Part shown: in pieces, positions 42,188-52,219 of the stretch
How positions within the stretch are numbered: position 1 is the first letter of the stretch
How the letters are laid out: each line of letters opens with the position of its first letter
DNA from: an uncultured Pelagibacteraceae bacterium
GTDB lineage: Bacteria; Pseudomonadota; Alphaproteobacteria; Pelagibacterales; Pelagibacteraceae
Length of the DNA: 64,000 nt
Direction of reading: 5' to 3'
NCBI GenBank assembly: GCA_902624315.1
Contig: CACNXC010000004.1
Location: forward strand, 26,562-90,561
Position numbers and translations under genes: made by a program
Notes under the pieces: model-generated
The model's input: the letters and a program-made list of their open reading frames with translations, nothing else
Told to the model about the DNA's origin: nothing
The model's database searches: none

Positions 42188-43044
42188 TGAAAAAAAATAA
42201 TCATAATGGTGGTTTTACTCTAATTCTGTCACTTGTTTTGTTGTTAGTAATGTCTTTAATGGGGGGAACTTTAATAGTTATATCCTCTGGAGATCATCAA
42301 AGTAATAATACGAGTGATCAATATCAACAAACATTTTATGTCGCTGAGCATGCTTTACTAGAAGCAGAGAAACAAATTTTAAATCGAATGATCGGACCTT
42401 GGACGGAAGTTGAAACTATTAAAGACGCACCAGTGGGATCTAGACCTGAGGAAATTATTGCTCATGATAATTACATTACTCAACTTAAAGCTATTGCAAT
42501 TGACGGGATAGCGAGACATACAGATGGAAGAGGTATACCAAGAAACTTGATAACGCCCACACAAACACCTTGTTTTAAAAGTTTTAGAAACTTAATTAGA
42601 GAACAGAATTATTATTATACAAAAGCTGATGTAGATGCACTGGGTGCACAAAATCCAGATTATACAATGATCGGAACTTTTTTAAGGAAAGGTAGTGTAT
42701 TGGTGACGGATCACAAGATTAATGAAAATTTTGGTAATTTGATTGAACCAATTTTAGATAATCCGACTGCAAGTAAGGTAGATTTAAATATCACAGAGGC
42801 AGCTAAAGAAAAAGAATATTTAAAAAGATTTCGATATGAATTTTTTTCGATTAATGTTGGGTCTGCTAACTTTAAAGGAGCTGGAACAAGTGTAAAAAAA
42901 ACCAGCACAAATACGCAAAGACAAGGTACAGCCTTTAGAATTTATGGATGTGGATATTTAATGCCCAATGGTACTGATTTAGGTGACTATGATAATCCTG
43001 ATATTTTAATTCCGCTAGAAAGCTTAGTTATTTTATCTGGTTAA
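42184..43044 (+). CDS. pilX: Minor pilin, PilX-like
   Basis: A 286-residue protein with leader MMKKNNHNGG and hydrophobic helix FTLILSLVLLLVMSLMGGTL. The +5 position is leucine instead of glutamate, as in several PilX and GspK tip proteins. The sequence YQQTFYVAEHALLEAEKQIL is a PilX hallmark (fYxAEaaLxxAE). It lies between pilW and the small secreted gene before pilY1, matching a tip complex. Confidence 0.87.
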   Translation: MMKKNNHNGGFTLILSLVLLLVMSLMGGTLIVISSGDHQSNNTSDQYQQTFYVAEHALLEAEKQILNRMIGPWTEVETIKDAPVGSRPEEIIAHDNYITQLKAIAIDGIARHTDGRGIPRNLITPTQTPCFKSFRNLIREQNYYYTKADVDALGAQNPDYTMIGTFLRKGSVLVTDHKINENFGNLIEPILDNPTASKVDLNITEAAKEKEYLKRFRYEFFSINVGSANFKGAGTSVKKTSTNTQRQGTAFRIYGCGYLMPNGTDLGDYDNPDILIPLESLVILSG

Positions 43045-43112
43045 ACACATAATGATCACCAAGTATTAAATGTCCAATTTTATTTTTTTACAAATTGAGT
43101 AATATAAAAATT

Positions 43113-43631
43113 ATGAAAAGAATCCTTAATCTTTTTATTTCAATTATATTGTATTTTGGTTTGATTAACACAGGTGTTGCTTGTGAATTCTTGAAAGAAC
43201 AAATTGGTTCTCCAATTGTTGATTTGACAGAAAAATATGATTTTTTAGATGATCCTTCTGATGAAGATACTGAAAATTTAACTTTAGTGAAAGAGTACGA
43301 CAGTATGAGTCTTTGTGATGATGTAGAATTAGACAATTCTATTATAAAAGTGTTTGTTAAAGATGGAAAGATTATTGGCAATGAAATCGAGGGTAAAAAA
43401 GGTGAGGCCGCAGTGAGAAAAATCTTAGAATTTGCAAAAAATAAGTTAGGTTATACAACTGAAGAAGATTTAAATGAAAATTGGGTTGGTGGCATTAGCC
43501 TTTCATCATTTGTAGAAAAAGTAACTTATGGTGTGGTTGAAAGTAATGAAGGAAATTATGAAATGTTAATTATTACTAATCCTGATTTACAACAGTTTAT
43601 GTCAGGACCTAATGTAAAAATGGTGAGATGA
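43113..43631 (+). CDS. Secreted protein of unknown function in the minor-pilin operon
   Basis: A 172-residue protein with a signal peptide (MKRILNLFISIILYFGLINT, cleavage probably around GVACEF). The start is placed at the ATG at 43113; an upstream TTG at 43095 in frame is less likely. The mature part is acidic, with the cysteines in ACEF and LCDDVE as a possible disulfide pair. I do not recognise the fold. Its place between pilX and pilY1 and the signal peptide suggest a periplasmic or surface helper of the pilus tip. Confidence 0.7.
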   Translation: MKRILNLFISIILYFGLINTGVACEFLKEQIGSPIVDLTEKYDFLDDPSDEDTENLTLVKEYDSMSLCDDVELDNSIIKVFVKDGKIIGNEIEGKKGEAAVRKILEFAKNKLGYTTEEDLNENWVGGISLSSFVEKVTYGVVESNEGNYEMLIITNPDLQQFMSGPNVKMVR

Positions 43632-43650
43632 GTAAAATTTTTTTAAATCT

Positions 43651-46600
43651 ATGAAAAAATTATTTAAAACATTTATTTTATTTATTCTATGCATAAATTT
43701 TAATCAATTTACAAATGCTAAACCATTACCACCAGGATCTGGTAGCGGGGACGTTCCGGCAAACATTTTAATTTTATTAGATAGTTCTAAAAGCATGAAC
43801 AATTTGGTTGGTGACGGAATGCCAACAGTGAATTCGGGTACAATTGTGTGGAATGGTGATCGAGTATTTTCATATAACCATAAAAATCATGGTGGACTTT
43901 ATAAATTTAATTCTACAGGGTCCCGGACTAATTGGACTACAGACGACTATGATCTTGGTCTTTGGTGGGCGAATAAAACTACGCTACCACATAACAACGG
44001 AACGACAAAAACAGGTCAATGGTGTGATTACGGGCTGCATCCGTATAAAGGGAATGCATTTAAGAATGCATACGTCACTGAAAATAGAGCTCTTTCAGGT
44101 GTAAAGTTTGTAACTGGTGTTACTGTAAAAAATACTAATATATCCAATGAAAACCTGTTATTTATTGGTCAAGCTCAACCAAAAAATAAAAATAGTGCAT
44201 TCATTGCTATTGATGAAAATTATAATTGTAGGTTAGCTATATTTCCAGATCCTAAATCAGGGAAAAAGAGTAATGTTAATTTAGGTTTTGACGTTAGTCA
44301 AAATGCGAGCGGTGAGATGATTTTTGTAGGTCATGGTAGAATAAGTAAAGATGGATTCATGATAACTTGTAACTTCAGTCAGGGAAAATGTGATTTAAAA
44401 AATGCTAGAGGCAAAGGTAAGACAACTAATTATGGTAGGTTATTCGATGGAAAAAGTTTAAGATTAAATAGCGACTCAACCATGGTTTATATCGCTGATG
44501 ATGGTGATGTAATTGGATATAAAATGAGCACTGGAACTTACCCAATGATTGGGAGTTTTAGAGAAAAGTATTGTGATGGCAGTGCGAGTGCTACAGGGAC
44601 CGAAGTTAGATACATAGATTATTTTGACATTACAAGAAACAATAAAGGAACACTTCTTGTTCAAGGTGAAAATCAGACAGGAAGCTCTGTCACAATAGAT
44701 GGATTTAATAGAGCTCCAGTAGTAAATGAGAGTTTTACTATCGCAGGTAATACAACTCAATATAAAATTCAATCAGTCACTAATAATACAGGGGGGTCTT
44801 ATACATTAGGTCTAGATCAATCATTAGCAGCAACTCCAGATGATGATGCGGCAGTTACTTTAATAGACGATATAATGTACAGCGGTGGAAGAGGACACAG
44901 AATTCAACGAGTTGAATGGGATCCAGGCGATAGCAATACGTGCACCGCACAAATTACTGCAGGTAAATTTGATACTACAAAAAATATAAACGATGACAAA
45001 TCAGCAATAACACCCGGAACTCTAGCTGCTGCTGATATTAAAATAACTAGTGATATTAGTCTTTTGAGTATATCGGGAACTGGAGCCAATAAAAGAATTA
45101 TCTTCAGTCATGAGGGTCATGTTGATGAATTAACTGAGAGTGCTTTCGTTTCAGGAAGTTTTGATACTGCATGGCAACAACAATTTGGAGGTTTAAGGAT
45201 ATCAAGATTAGAGGGAGCAAAACGTGCTATTGTTGCAGTGTTATCAGACACAACTTTAACTAGTGGTGCTAATTTTGGTTATGGACATTGGAATTCTGGT
45301 GAGGGTGATAGTGGTCAATATGACTATCCACACCCAATAAAACTACCAAATAAAAAAGCAAAAAGGGGTAAAGGTGGTGGCTATTGTCATGACAATGATA
45401 CAAGGTGCGAGTATTATGGTGGATGGAAAGGCGTTCATCCATCTGGTACAAGCAAAGTATGTTCTGCTAATTCTTGTTTAAATGTTGCGATTAGCCCCGA
45501 AGGTGCTTCTAGAGCAATTCCAATTGTTCAACGTCAGGGAATAGAATTTGGTACTGACTCAGAAGCTTTCTCTCAAATAGCATATGAATATTTTACTGGC
45601 CCTGTTTCACCGCATGATCCTGCATCTGATTGCCAATTAAATTATGTGATTGTTATTGGTGATGGAAAGATGTCCAGTACAGGAACAAAAGAAAATAAGT
45701 TTAAAGGAAGAACTGCAGACAGGCTTACAAAATTAAGAAAAAAAGGAATTAAAACTTTAATGGTTGCTTATGGGGAAGGAGTTAAACCTGATGGCATGAA
45801 GACTTTTGACGAATTAGCCGTAGTTGGCTCATGTGAAAGTGCTGGAGATAAAGATTGTGAGTCGACTATAATTGCCAAAACACCTGAAAAACTTCAAACA
45901 GAACTTTCACAGAGAATTAGACAAATTTTAGCTGAACGATTGGCATTTACTGCTCCTTCAATTACCGCAACAATTCAGGAAGGAGGTTCTTTGTATCAAG
46001 CACAATTTTCGTATGAACAATATGGTGAATGGCAAGGGACTATCTTAAGAAAAACATTGAATCCAGATGGAACAGTCGAGCATGACATGAACTTTCCAGG
46101 GAATTGGAGTGCAGCAGAGCAAGTGAGACTTCAAGCACGTTCTGGTGCAACTGATCCTGGAGAGAACGATGATCGAAATATCTGGACCGTACTTGAAGAT
46201 GTACCTTACTTTAACAATGGCACTCAAAGCTGGAACAATGTAAATGAAAGACCGGATAACCTAGAACACATGAGGGATGAGATGGAGAGATTAGGTTATG
46301 TGATAAATGACTATTATACAACGAGCACATCACCATGTACAGGACCCGATGGTACGGATGACGAAATGAAAGGTATATTACGTTTCATTGCTGGCCAAGA
46401 TTTTTTTGATTATATTGGGGGTTGTAACAAAACCGATTTAAGAAATCATGTTCTTGGCGATATTTATCACTCACAATTAATCGAAATTGGGCCACCAAAC
46501 GGAGAAGTAAAATTTACTGACGTAAATCAAGAGGCTTATTTTAGATCAATCAATAATTATCAAGGTTTTAGAAATGCAAATCAAAACAGAAGAAATATTT

Positions 46601-48699
46601 TATATGCAGGTTCAAATACTGGATTACTTCATGCATTCAATGCTGAAACTGGAAGAGAAGAATGGGCTTTCCTGCCACCATTATTGGCTGGAAAATTACC
46701 TTTAATTATTAATAGAGCTCTGCAAGGATCACTTGGTGATAATCCTCCAAGAGGAGGCACTAATGCAATATTTGGTGTAGATGGTTCACCTGTTGTTCAT
46801 GATGTGTTTATGGCTGGGTTAACTCCTGAAAACAAACCTGAGAGCGCTGACTCTCCAAGTTGGCACACTATATTATTTGTACCATTTGGCAGAGGTGGAT
46901 CTGGATTTAGTGTTTTAGATGTAACAAACCCAATTGTAAAAAACGGGACAGGCCCACTGCACATGTTCACAGTATATAATGATTATATAAACAACACGAT
47001 ATACATAACTGACTATGAAGGAAAAACAGAATCATATCCTTATACATCTGGGTCTGCAGAAATCGGTAATTCTTTAGAGGGTCAAAGAGCAACAACTAAT
47101 TTCAACGCAGCACAAAATTCTGATGGAGAGAATAGTACAACTATTCAAGACAATATTGCACCATGTCAAAGTAATAGTTCATCTATAGATTTTAAAAATA
47201 ACGGAACAAATTCTTGTTACAGAGGTAATACATTTACTTTTGATAGTATTGCAATCCAAAATGCTCAAAATAACACACCACTTAGCACAGATCTTTTAAA
47301 TGCTTCAAAAATGGTTGGTGATACTTTTACGCCAATAAAAATTAATGATGTAAGAATGATAAATGGTCAACTTAGAGTTACTTTTGATGAAACACTGACT
47401 GTTAATATGGGTACTAGTTCAAATGAAATAAGTGTTACCGATAATGTTTTTGTAAACACATCTTGTAAAATTGCATCGGGAGTTGATCCTTCTATTGATT
47501 ATAGTAGATTAGGAGAGACTTGGTCTACACCAAGAATAGTTAAACTTCCGTCTGACCTTGCATCGGAGAGAGATGATCCTGCAAATGATAAATATGTAGC
47601 GATTATGGGTGGGGGTGCGTCTAACTCCAACCCATGCGCAGGCTCTGCGTTATTTATGGTTGAATTAGATAATTTAGAAAATCCTGGACAACTATATGGT
47701 GCTGCAATTAACGGAGGTCCACTTACAATTATTGACTCAACGCCAACAGGCCCAATGGTTGGAAATAGTTTTCTTCCAACACCAAATGGCAGTGATATTA
47801 AAAATGCTATTATAACCTCGCCAGTTGTCATTACTCCTGATACAGCTCAAAATATACCATGGCGTGGTGCGATGGTTTACATAAATGATAGAGAGGGAAA
47901 AATTACAAAAGTTAATCTAACAGACTCAACCGAAAATAACGCTAATCTTTTTGACCAAACAACATTGTTTAGATTAAATGCCAATACAACAAATAGAAGA
48001 TATTCATTTTTCTCAATGGATGCAGGTATTGGAGTCACAACAAAAGACTTTTGGCTTTTTGGGGGAACCGGGGACTTCAATCAATTGGGAGACAAATCAC
48101 CATTTATGGATAATATTCTTTATGGTATTAGAGATTTCGATTATCCATTTTTTAAACATTTAAATGATGTGGTAATTCCATCATTTGGAACTAGTAATTT
48201 CACAGAATTAGCTCATACAGGTGCGAATAATGCTAAATCAATTGATGATGCGAATGTATGCGCAGATGTAACAGCGCAAACGGCTGGTTGTATTGTTGAT
48301 GCAGAAAATGCCTGGGTAATCCACTTAGATACGCAACAAAACAATTCCTTTAGAAAAGTTTCTGCACCTCCAACTTTATTTAAGGGACAAGTTTATTTCC
48401 CTGTATATGAGCCACCTGCTGGTGCAAATAGGTGTAATATTGGAGATGCATATATTTGTGTTGCAGATGATGAGTGTGGAAATAATAATTCTCATAAATT
48501 ACTCAAAGGTTCAGCTGCTAATGGAAAAGAGTGTGCTTTTGTAAGAGAAGGAGTTTTGTCTGAATTAGTAGTATTTGGAGACAAATTATTTGCTAATGTT
48601 GCAGGACCAAGTGATGATCCTGATACATTGTATTCTGTTTTAGCTGCTCCTGGTGAGGTCTTATCAAATAGAAGTAGCTGGAGAGATCCTGGTTTTTAA
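43651..48699 (+). CDS. pilY1: PilY1-type pilus tip adhesin with split vWA domain
   Basis: A 1682-residue exported protein, the largest in the window. It has a signal peptide (1-23), then a von Willebrand A-like start with the metal site ANILILLDSSKSMNN near 36-50. The matching rest of that domain only resumes near residue 513 (ISRLEGAKRAIVAVL) and 665 (NYVIVIGDGKMSS), so about 460 residues appear to be inserted. A C-terminal PilY1 propeller begins near 977 (ILYAGSNTGLLHAFNAETG) with WAFLPP and GVDGSPVVHDV. PilY1 proteins sit at the pilus tip, mediate adhesion or surface sensing and control retraction. The C-terminus is cysteine-rich. Confidence 0.9.
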   Translation: MKKLFKTFILFILCINFNQFTNAKPLPPGSGSGDVPANILILLDSSKSMNNLVGDGMPTVNSGTIVWNGDRVFSYNHKNHGGLYKFNSTGSRTNWTTDDYDLGLWWANKTTLPHNNGTTKTGQWCDYGLHPYKGNAFKNAYVTENRALSGVKFVTGVTVKNTNISNENLLFIGQAQPKNKNSAFIAIDENYNCRLAIFPDPKSGKKSNVNLGFDVSQNASGEMIFVGHGRISKDGFMITCNFSQGKCDLKNARGKGKTTNYGRLFDGKSLRLNSDSTMVYIADDGDVIGYKMSTGTYPMIGSFREKYCDGSASATGTEVRYIDYFDITRNNKGTLLVQGENQTGSSVTIDGFNRAPVVNESFTIAGNTTQYKIQSVTNNTGGSYTLGLDQSLAATPDDDAAVTLIDDIMYSGGRGHRIQRVEWDPGDSNTCTAQITAGKFDTTKNINDDKSAITPGTLAAADIKITSDISLLSISGTGANKRIIFSHEGHVDELTESAFVSGSFDTAWQQQFGGLRISRLEGAKRAIVAVLSDTTLTSGANFGYGHWNSGEGDSGQYDYPHPIKLPNKKAKRGKGGGYCHDNDTRCEYYGGWKGVHPSGTSKVCSANSCLNVAISPEGASRAIPIVQRQGIEFGTDSEAFSQIAYEYFTGPVSPHDPASDCQLNYVIVIGDGKMSSTGTKENKFKGRTADRLTKLRKKGIKTLMVAYGEGVKPDGMKTFDELAVVGSCESAGDKDCESTIIAKTPEKLQTELSQRIRQILAERLAFTAPSITATIQEGGSLYQAQFSYEQYGEWQGTILRKTLNPDGTVEHDMNFPGNWSAAEQVRLQARSGATDPGENDDRNIWTVLEDVPYFNNGTQSWNNVNERPDNLEHMRDEMERLGYVINDYYTTSTSPCTGPDGTDDEMKGILRFIAGQDFFDYIGGCNKTDLRNHVLGDIYHSQLIEIGPPNGEVKFTDVNQEAYFRSINNYQGFRNANQNRRNILYAGSNTGLLHAFNAETGREEWAFLPPLLAGKLPLIINRALQGSLGDNPPRGGTNAIFGVDGSPVVHDVFMAGLTPENKPESADSPSWHTILFVPFGRGGSGFSVLDVTNPIVKNGTGPLHMFTVYNDYINNTIYITDYEGKTESYPYTSGSAEIGNSLEGQRATTNFNAAQNSDGENSTTIQDNIAPCQSNSSSIDFKNNGTNSCYRGNTFTFDSIAIQNAQNNTPLSTDLLNASKMVGDTFTPIKINDVRMINGQLRVTFDETLTVNMGTSSNEISVTDNVFVNTSCKIASGVDPSIDYSRLGETWSTPRIVKLPSDLASERDDPANDKYVAIMGGGASNSNPCAGSALFMVELDNLENPGQLYGAAINGGPLTIIDSTPTGPMVGNSFLPTPNGSDIKNAIITSPVVITPDTAQNIPWRGAMVYINDREGKITKVNLTDSTENNANLFDQTTLFRLNANTTNRRYSFFSMDAGIGVTTKDFWLFGGTGDFNQLGDKSPFMDNILYGIRDFDYPFFKHLNDVVIPSFGTSNFTELAHTGANNAKSIDDANVCADVTAQTAGCIVDAENAWVIHLDTQQNNSFRKVSAPPTLFKGQVYFPVYEPPAGANRCNIGDAYICVADDECGNNNSHKLLKGSAANGKECAFVREGVLSELVVFGDKLFANVAGPSDDPDTLYSVLAAPGEVLSNRSSWRDPGF

Positions 48700-49430
48700 T
48701 TAATCAGCCCTTTAAGTTTATTTTTTAATTTATTTTTTTTCTTATTTAGTTGTTGTTTTACTTTATCCTCCATTAATTTAGGATCGTAATTTTGTAATTT
48801 ATTCAAAAAATTATTATTTAAAACTTTTCCTTGTATCGTATTTATTGTGTCTTTAAAAATTTTTTTAAGTATATTTTTGTAGTCTTTACTATTGTTGGTA
48901 TTACCAATATTTTGTAAATTCATATCACTTAAAGTAAAAGTTTTTTCAAAATCTAAATCTGGAGAAAGCACTGATAAAGAAACATTTTTTACATCAAGAT
49001 TTTCAATAGTAAAATATTTATTGGATTGAGAATTAGATTTTTTATTGCCCAAATCTTTATGAAAAGACTTAACATTATCTAAAATTTCTAATCCATCATA
49101 ACTAAGATAATAATTTACACTTATGTCTTTTAATAGAATATTATTAATTGAAATATTATTTGAAAAAATTGAAAATGCATCTAAAGAAACTTTAATGTTT
49201 TTTATATTTAATAAGTAACCATCAAATTTCTTATTAAGTAATTTAATTTCTTTTGCATCTACTTCACCATTCAAATAATTTATATTTAATTTTTTAATAG
49301 ATACATCTCTGTTTAAGGAACTTGATATATTTTTTTGTAGAATATTTTTTACAAGATTATCACTTACAAATTCAATAAAAAAATAAGAAGAAATTATTAA
49401 AATTGTAATAATTAATATAATCTTTTTCAT
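48696..49430 (-). CDS. Exported or membrane-anchored protein, AsmA/DUF748-like
   Basis: A 244-residue protein with an N-terminal membrane anchor (about 3-20) followed by a beta-rich region: ISSSLNRDVSIKKLNINYLNGEVDAKEIKL, which is the style of AsmA and TamB-like proteins (short hydrophobic anchor, then repeating beta strands and G-x-x-x-x-x-x-x-I). The tail is lysine-rich and probably coiled. AsmA-like proteins move lipids between the two membranes. The match is general rather than motif-exact, and the function is open. It converges on pilY1 with a four-base overlap and is followed upstream by pilD. Confidence 0.5.
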   Translation of the reverse strand: MKKIILIITILIISSYFFIEFVSDNLVKNILQKNISSSLNRDVSIKKLNINYLNGEVDAKEIKLLNKKFDGYLLNIKNIKVSLDAFSIFSNNISINNILLKDISVNYYLSYDGLEILDNVKSFHKDLGNKKSNSQSNKYFTIENLDVKNVSLSVLSPDLDFEKTFTLSDMNLQNIGNTNNSKDYKNILKKIFKDTINTIQGKVLNNNFLNKLQNYDPKLMEDKVKQQLNKKKNKLKNKLKGLIN

Positions 49431-49494
49431 AAAAGTTTATTATCTTATTTAAAATAAAACTCTAATATTTTTCTGATCAATCTGGGTAAAATTT

Positions 49495-50259
49495 TTAACC
49501 CAGAAATAATTTAATATAATCAAATACAATTAAAAAAATTAAATTGCCTATGATAATGTAAGGACCAAAAGGTATCTGAGAAGAAAAGTTTTTTTTATTT
49601 TTTATTAAATCTGGGATTGCACTTATAAGAGCAACAACAGATGAAAAAAATATTATGAATGGGATTGACACCCAGCCAAACCAAAAACCAATAGCCGAAA
49701 GTAATTTTGCATCACCCAAACCCATTCCCTCTTTGTTTCTAAGTTTTTTATAAACAAAAATTATTAACCAAATAATTGTATATCCAAAACATCCACCAAT
49801 TAAAGAGTCAATAAAGTGTGGAAACAAATTTATATTAAGATTGGGATCGAACGATTTCAACAAACCAATTACCATCAACGGGTATGTAAGTTCATTTGGA
49901 ATTATATAATGTTTTAAATCAATAAAAAAAATAATAAGAAAACAAATACTTAAAATAAAAAATAAAAGTGTTGTTAGCGAAAAACCAAAAAAATAAAATG
50001 CTATAACAAAATTTAGACCAGAAATTAATTCTATTAGAAAGTATTTGGGACTTATTTTTGTAGAACAATCTCTGCATCGTGCTTTAAGCAGTATGAAAGA
50101 TAATAGAGGGATGTTGTCATACCACTTAATTAGTTTTTGACATTGAGGGCAATACGAACGGCCAGAAATTACATTTTTATTAAAGGGGATTCTATTAATA
50201 CATACATTACTAAAACTCCCCCATATACATCCAAAGATAAATACTATAATATAGAACAC
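49495..50259 (-). CDS. pilD: Prepilin peptidase and N-methyltransferase
   Basis: A 254-residue integral membrane aspartic protease that removes the leader of every prepilin here and methylates the new N-terminus. The methylation domain has the four-cysteine pattern CPQC and CRDC with GRSYCPQCQKLIKWYDNIPL. The two catalytic aspartates are in FIDLKHYIIPNELTYP and GMGLGDAKLL. About eight helices follow. It is transcribed away from the RsbU-like gene, 99 bases from that gene's chosen start. Confidence 0.95.
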   Translation of the reverse strand: MFYIIVFIFGCIWGSFSNVCINRIPFNKNVISGRSYCPQCQKLIKWYDNIPLLSFILLKARCRDCSTKISPKYFLIELISGLNFVIAFYFFGFSLTTLLFFILSICFLIIFFIDLKHYIIPNELTYPLMVIGLLKSFDPNLNINLFPHFIDSLIGGCFGYTIIWLIIFVYKKLRNKEGMGLGDAKLLSAIGFWFGWVSIPFIIFFSSVVALISAIPDLIKNKKNFSSQIPFGPYIIIGNLIFLIVFDYIKLFLG

Positions 50260-50290
50260 AATTTATAGTTTAATTTGAGAGGAAAGTTCT

Positions 50291-50347
50291 ATGAGCCCAT
50301 TAATGCAGTATTGTACAAGCATAATTGCATCAGTTATGTGCAGGTAG
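50291..50347 (+). CDS. Possible 18-residue leader peptide
   Basis: A short frame begins at ATG 50291 with a good ribosome-binding sequence (GAGAGGAAAG, about seven bases upstream) and encodes an 18-residue peptide starting MSPLMQYC and ending MCR. Its TAG at 50345-50347 lies 11 bases before the chosen start of the RsbU-like gene. Such spacing is typical of translational coupling or a regulatory upstream frame. It could also be chance. Confidence 0.35.
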   Translation: MSPLMQYCTSIIASVMCR

Positions 50348-50358
50348 AAATTAGGCGC

Positions 50359-51708
50359 ATGAATAATGATTTCCATCAATTTCAAAATTATCAAAAAATT
50401 AATGAATATCAATTTATAAATAGCATGTTTTTTGGCGCAAAAAAAAAGGAAACAACTAAAATAGATGACACAAGTAGCAAAGATCTAGAATTAGTAACTA
50501 AAATGAATCAAGAGTTTGCTAAGTCTCTTGATTTAAAAGAAACATTAAATAACTCTTTGGAACTAATCATTAAAAGAATTAATGCACAAGCTGCAAATAT
50601 TTTCTTGATTGATGAAAAAAATCAGTCATTCCAATGTATTGCATCAAAACATCAAGCGTACCTAGAGGATTTTGAAATACCAATTACTCAAGGTGTGATG
50701 GGTAAAGCAGCAGTGATGAAAAAATGTATTAGAGTAGGTGATGTGCGTAAAGATGTAAGAGAGATTGCAGAGTTTTATTTTGATTTAGATAATAAAACAA
50801 ACTTTACAACATATTCAGTTTTATGTTCTCCACTAATAGTTTCTGACGAATGCATTGGTGTAATACATTGTTTAAATAAGAAAACAAATAACAAGCTATT
50901 TGAAGAGAATGACAGAAAACTTTTAGAAACTTTATCTGGACCAGCAGCTTTAGCAATTAATAATGCCAAGATGGCAAAAGATTTAATAGATAAAAACAGA
51001 ATGCAAAAAGAAATAGAAATCGTTGGAGAGATTCAAAAAACTTTATTATCTCAAAACAAAAAAGAAAAATTCCCAATCGCAGGTATAAACATCCCAGCAA
51101 AAATTGTTTCTGGAGATTTTTATAACTTTGCCGAATTGTCTGAAGGTGTTTATGGTTTTGGTGTTGCAGATGTATCTGGAAAAGGAATTAAATCTTCTTT
51201 GTTAATGTCGAAAGCATCAAGTTTATACAGATGCCTTAGCAAAACAAATTTTTCTGCAGCAGAACTTTTAAATATTTTAAACTCAGAAATATGTGAGACA
51301 ACATCAAGAGGAATGTTTGTAACAATGCTTATAGGAATCTATGATAGTAACAAAAAAGAATTAACTTTAGCTAATGCGGGCCACGAACCTCCACTAATTT
51401 ATAATAATGATGGTAACTTTTCAAATTTTGAAGAAGCTGGTCCACCATTAGGTATTGCACCAAAATTTAAATTTAAAGAAACAAAAATTAATTTTTCGAA
51501 TAGTTCGATGTACATTTTTACAGATGGTATCACTGAGATAAAAGATACGAAGGGAAACATGTTAGAGTCAGATGGTTTCAAAAATTATATTAAAAAGTAT
51601 CAACCAACTCCAAATCACGAGAGATTAAATAAAATTGTTGAAGATATTATAAAGTCTGGTCGAATACAAAAAGATGATTTGACTATTGTGGTTGTAGATG
51701 GAATTTAA
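50359..51708 (+). CDS. GAF-domain PP2C-type phosphatase (RsbU/SpoIIE-like)
   Basis: A protein of 449 residues from the ATG at 50359; an in-frame TTG at 50275 would add 28 residues without a ribosome-binding site. The order is: a variable N-terminus, a GAF sensor domain (about 60-210; SLELIIKRINAQAANIFLID and PITQGVMGKAAVMKKCIRVG), then a SpoIIE phosphatase domain with the metal-binding GDFYNF and DVSGKGIKSSLLMSKASS, ANAGHEPPLIYN and the end FTDGITEIKD. Enzymes of this type dephosphorylate STAS proteins in partner-switching circuits. A kinase and STAS-like partner are encoded at 63.5-64 kb. Confidence 0.9.
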   Translation: MNNDFHQFQNYQKINEYQFINSMFFGAKKKETTKIDDTSSKDLELVTKMNQEFAKSLDLKETLNNSLELIIKRINAQAANIFLIDEKNQSFQCIASKHQAYLEDFEIPITQGVMGKAAVMKKCIRVGDVRKDVREIAEFYFDLDNKTNFTTYSVLCSPLIVSDECIGVIHCLNKKTNNKLFEENDRKLLETLSGPAALAINNAKMAKDLIDKNRMQKEIEIVGEIQKTLLSQNKKEKFPIAGINIPAKIVSGDFYNFAELSEGVYGFGVADVSGKGIKSSLLMSKASSLYRCLSKTNFSAAELLNILNSEICETTSRGMFVTMLIGIYDSNKKELTLANAGHEPPLIYNNDGNFSNFEEAGPPLGIAPKFKFKETKINFSNSSMYIFTDGITEIKDTKGNMLESDGFKNYIKKYQPTPNHERLNKIVEDIIKSGRIQKDDLTIVVVDGI

Positions 51709-51719
51709 TTTGATTTATT

Positions 51720-52022
51720 ATGTTTGCAATAAGCAAAGTAATGATAGTTTTTGCAATAGTACTTACTACAATTATGTATTGGGCGACTTCAAATGTTTGT
51801 AGATATAATTTTACAATTGAAAGAAAAACAAATCAGTTAAATATTATTGCACAAGAACTTAAACCTACTCTTCCACTTGCAGAAGTTTATTATTTTAAAG
51901 AATTAAATTGTAATAGTGTAAACTTAACATGGGATTTTGATAGAGTATTGCAGAATTTAAACACATTATCTGTTATGATCTATCAAGAATTAACAACTGA
52001 CATAAAAGGAAACCCAAATTAG
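51720..52022 (+). CDS. Small single-pass protein of unknown function
   Basis: A 100-residue protein with one N-terminal hydrophobic helix (about 5-22, VMIVFAIVLTTIMYWAT) and a soluble part with two cysteines (NVCRYNF and LNCNSVN). It starts 12 bases after the phosphatase stop and is probably on the same message. I recognise no family. The rest would be periplasmic if the helix is a signal or anchor. It ends at the repeat-rich non-coding region. Confidence 0.55.
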   Translation: MFAISKVMIVFAIVLTTIMYWATSNVCRYNFTIERKTNQLNIIAQELKPTLPLAEVYYFKELNCNSVNLTWDFDRVLQNLNTLSVMIYQELTTDIKGNPN

Positions 52023-52219
52023 AGGGAAATATTTGTCTTTTCTTTTTTTTTAGCTTTTAAGAATATTATTTTTAAAAATTTATAATATTTTTATTGAAAT
52101 TCACTTTTTAAGCGAAAAATTAAATCAATTTTTGATTGAAAAGTAAAAATTTGAGTTTTTTTTATAAAATTTTATTTTTTTTTGATTAAATTTTAGGAAA
52201 ATAATTTTTAAAACATCTT

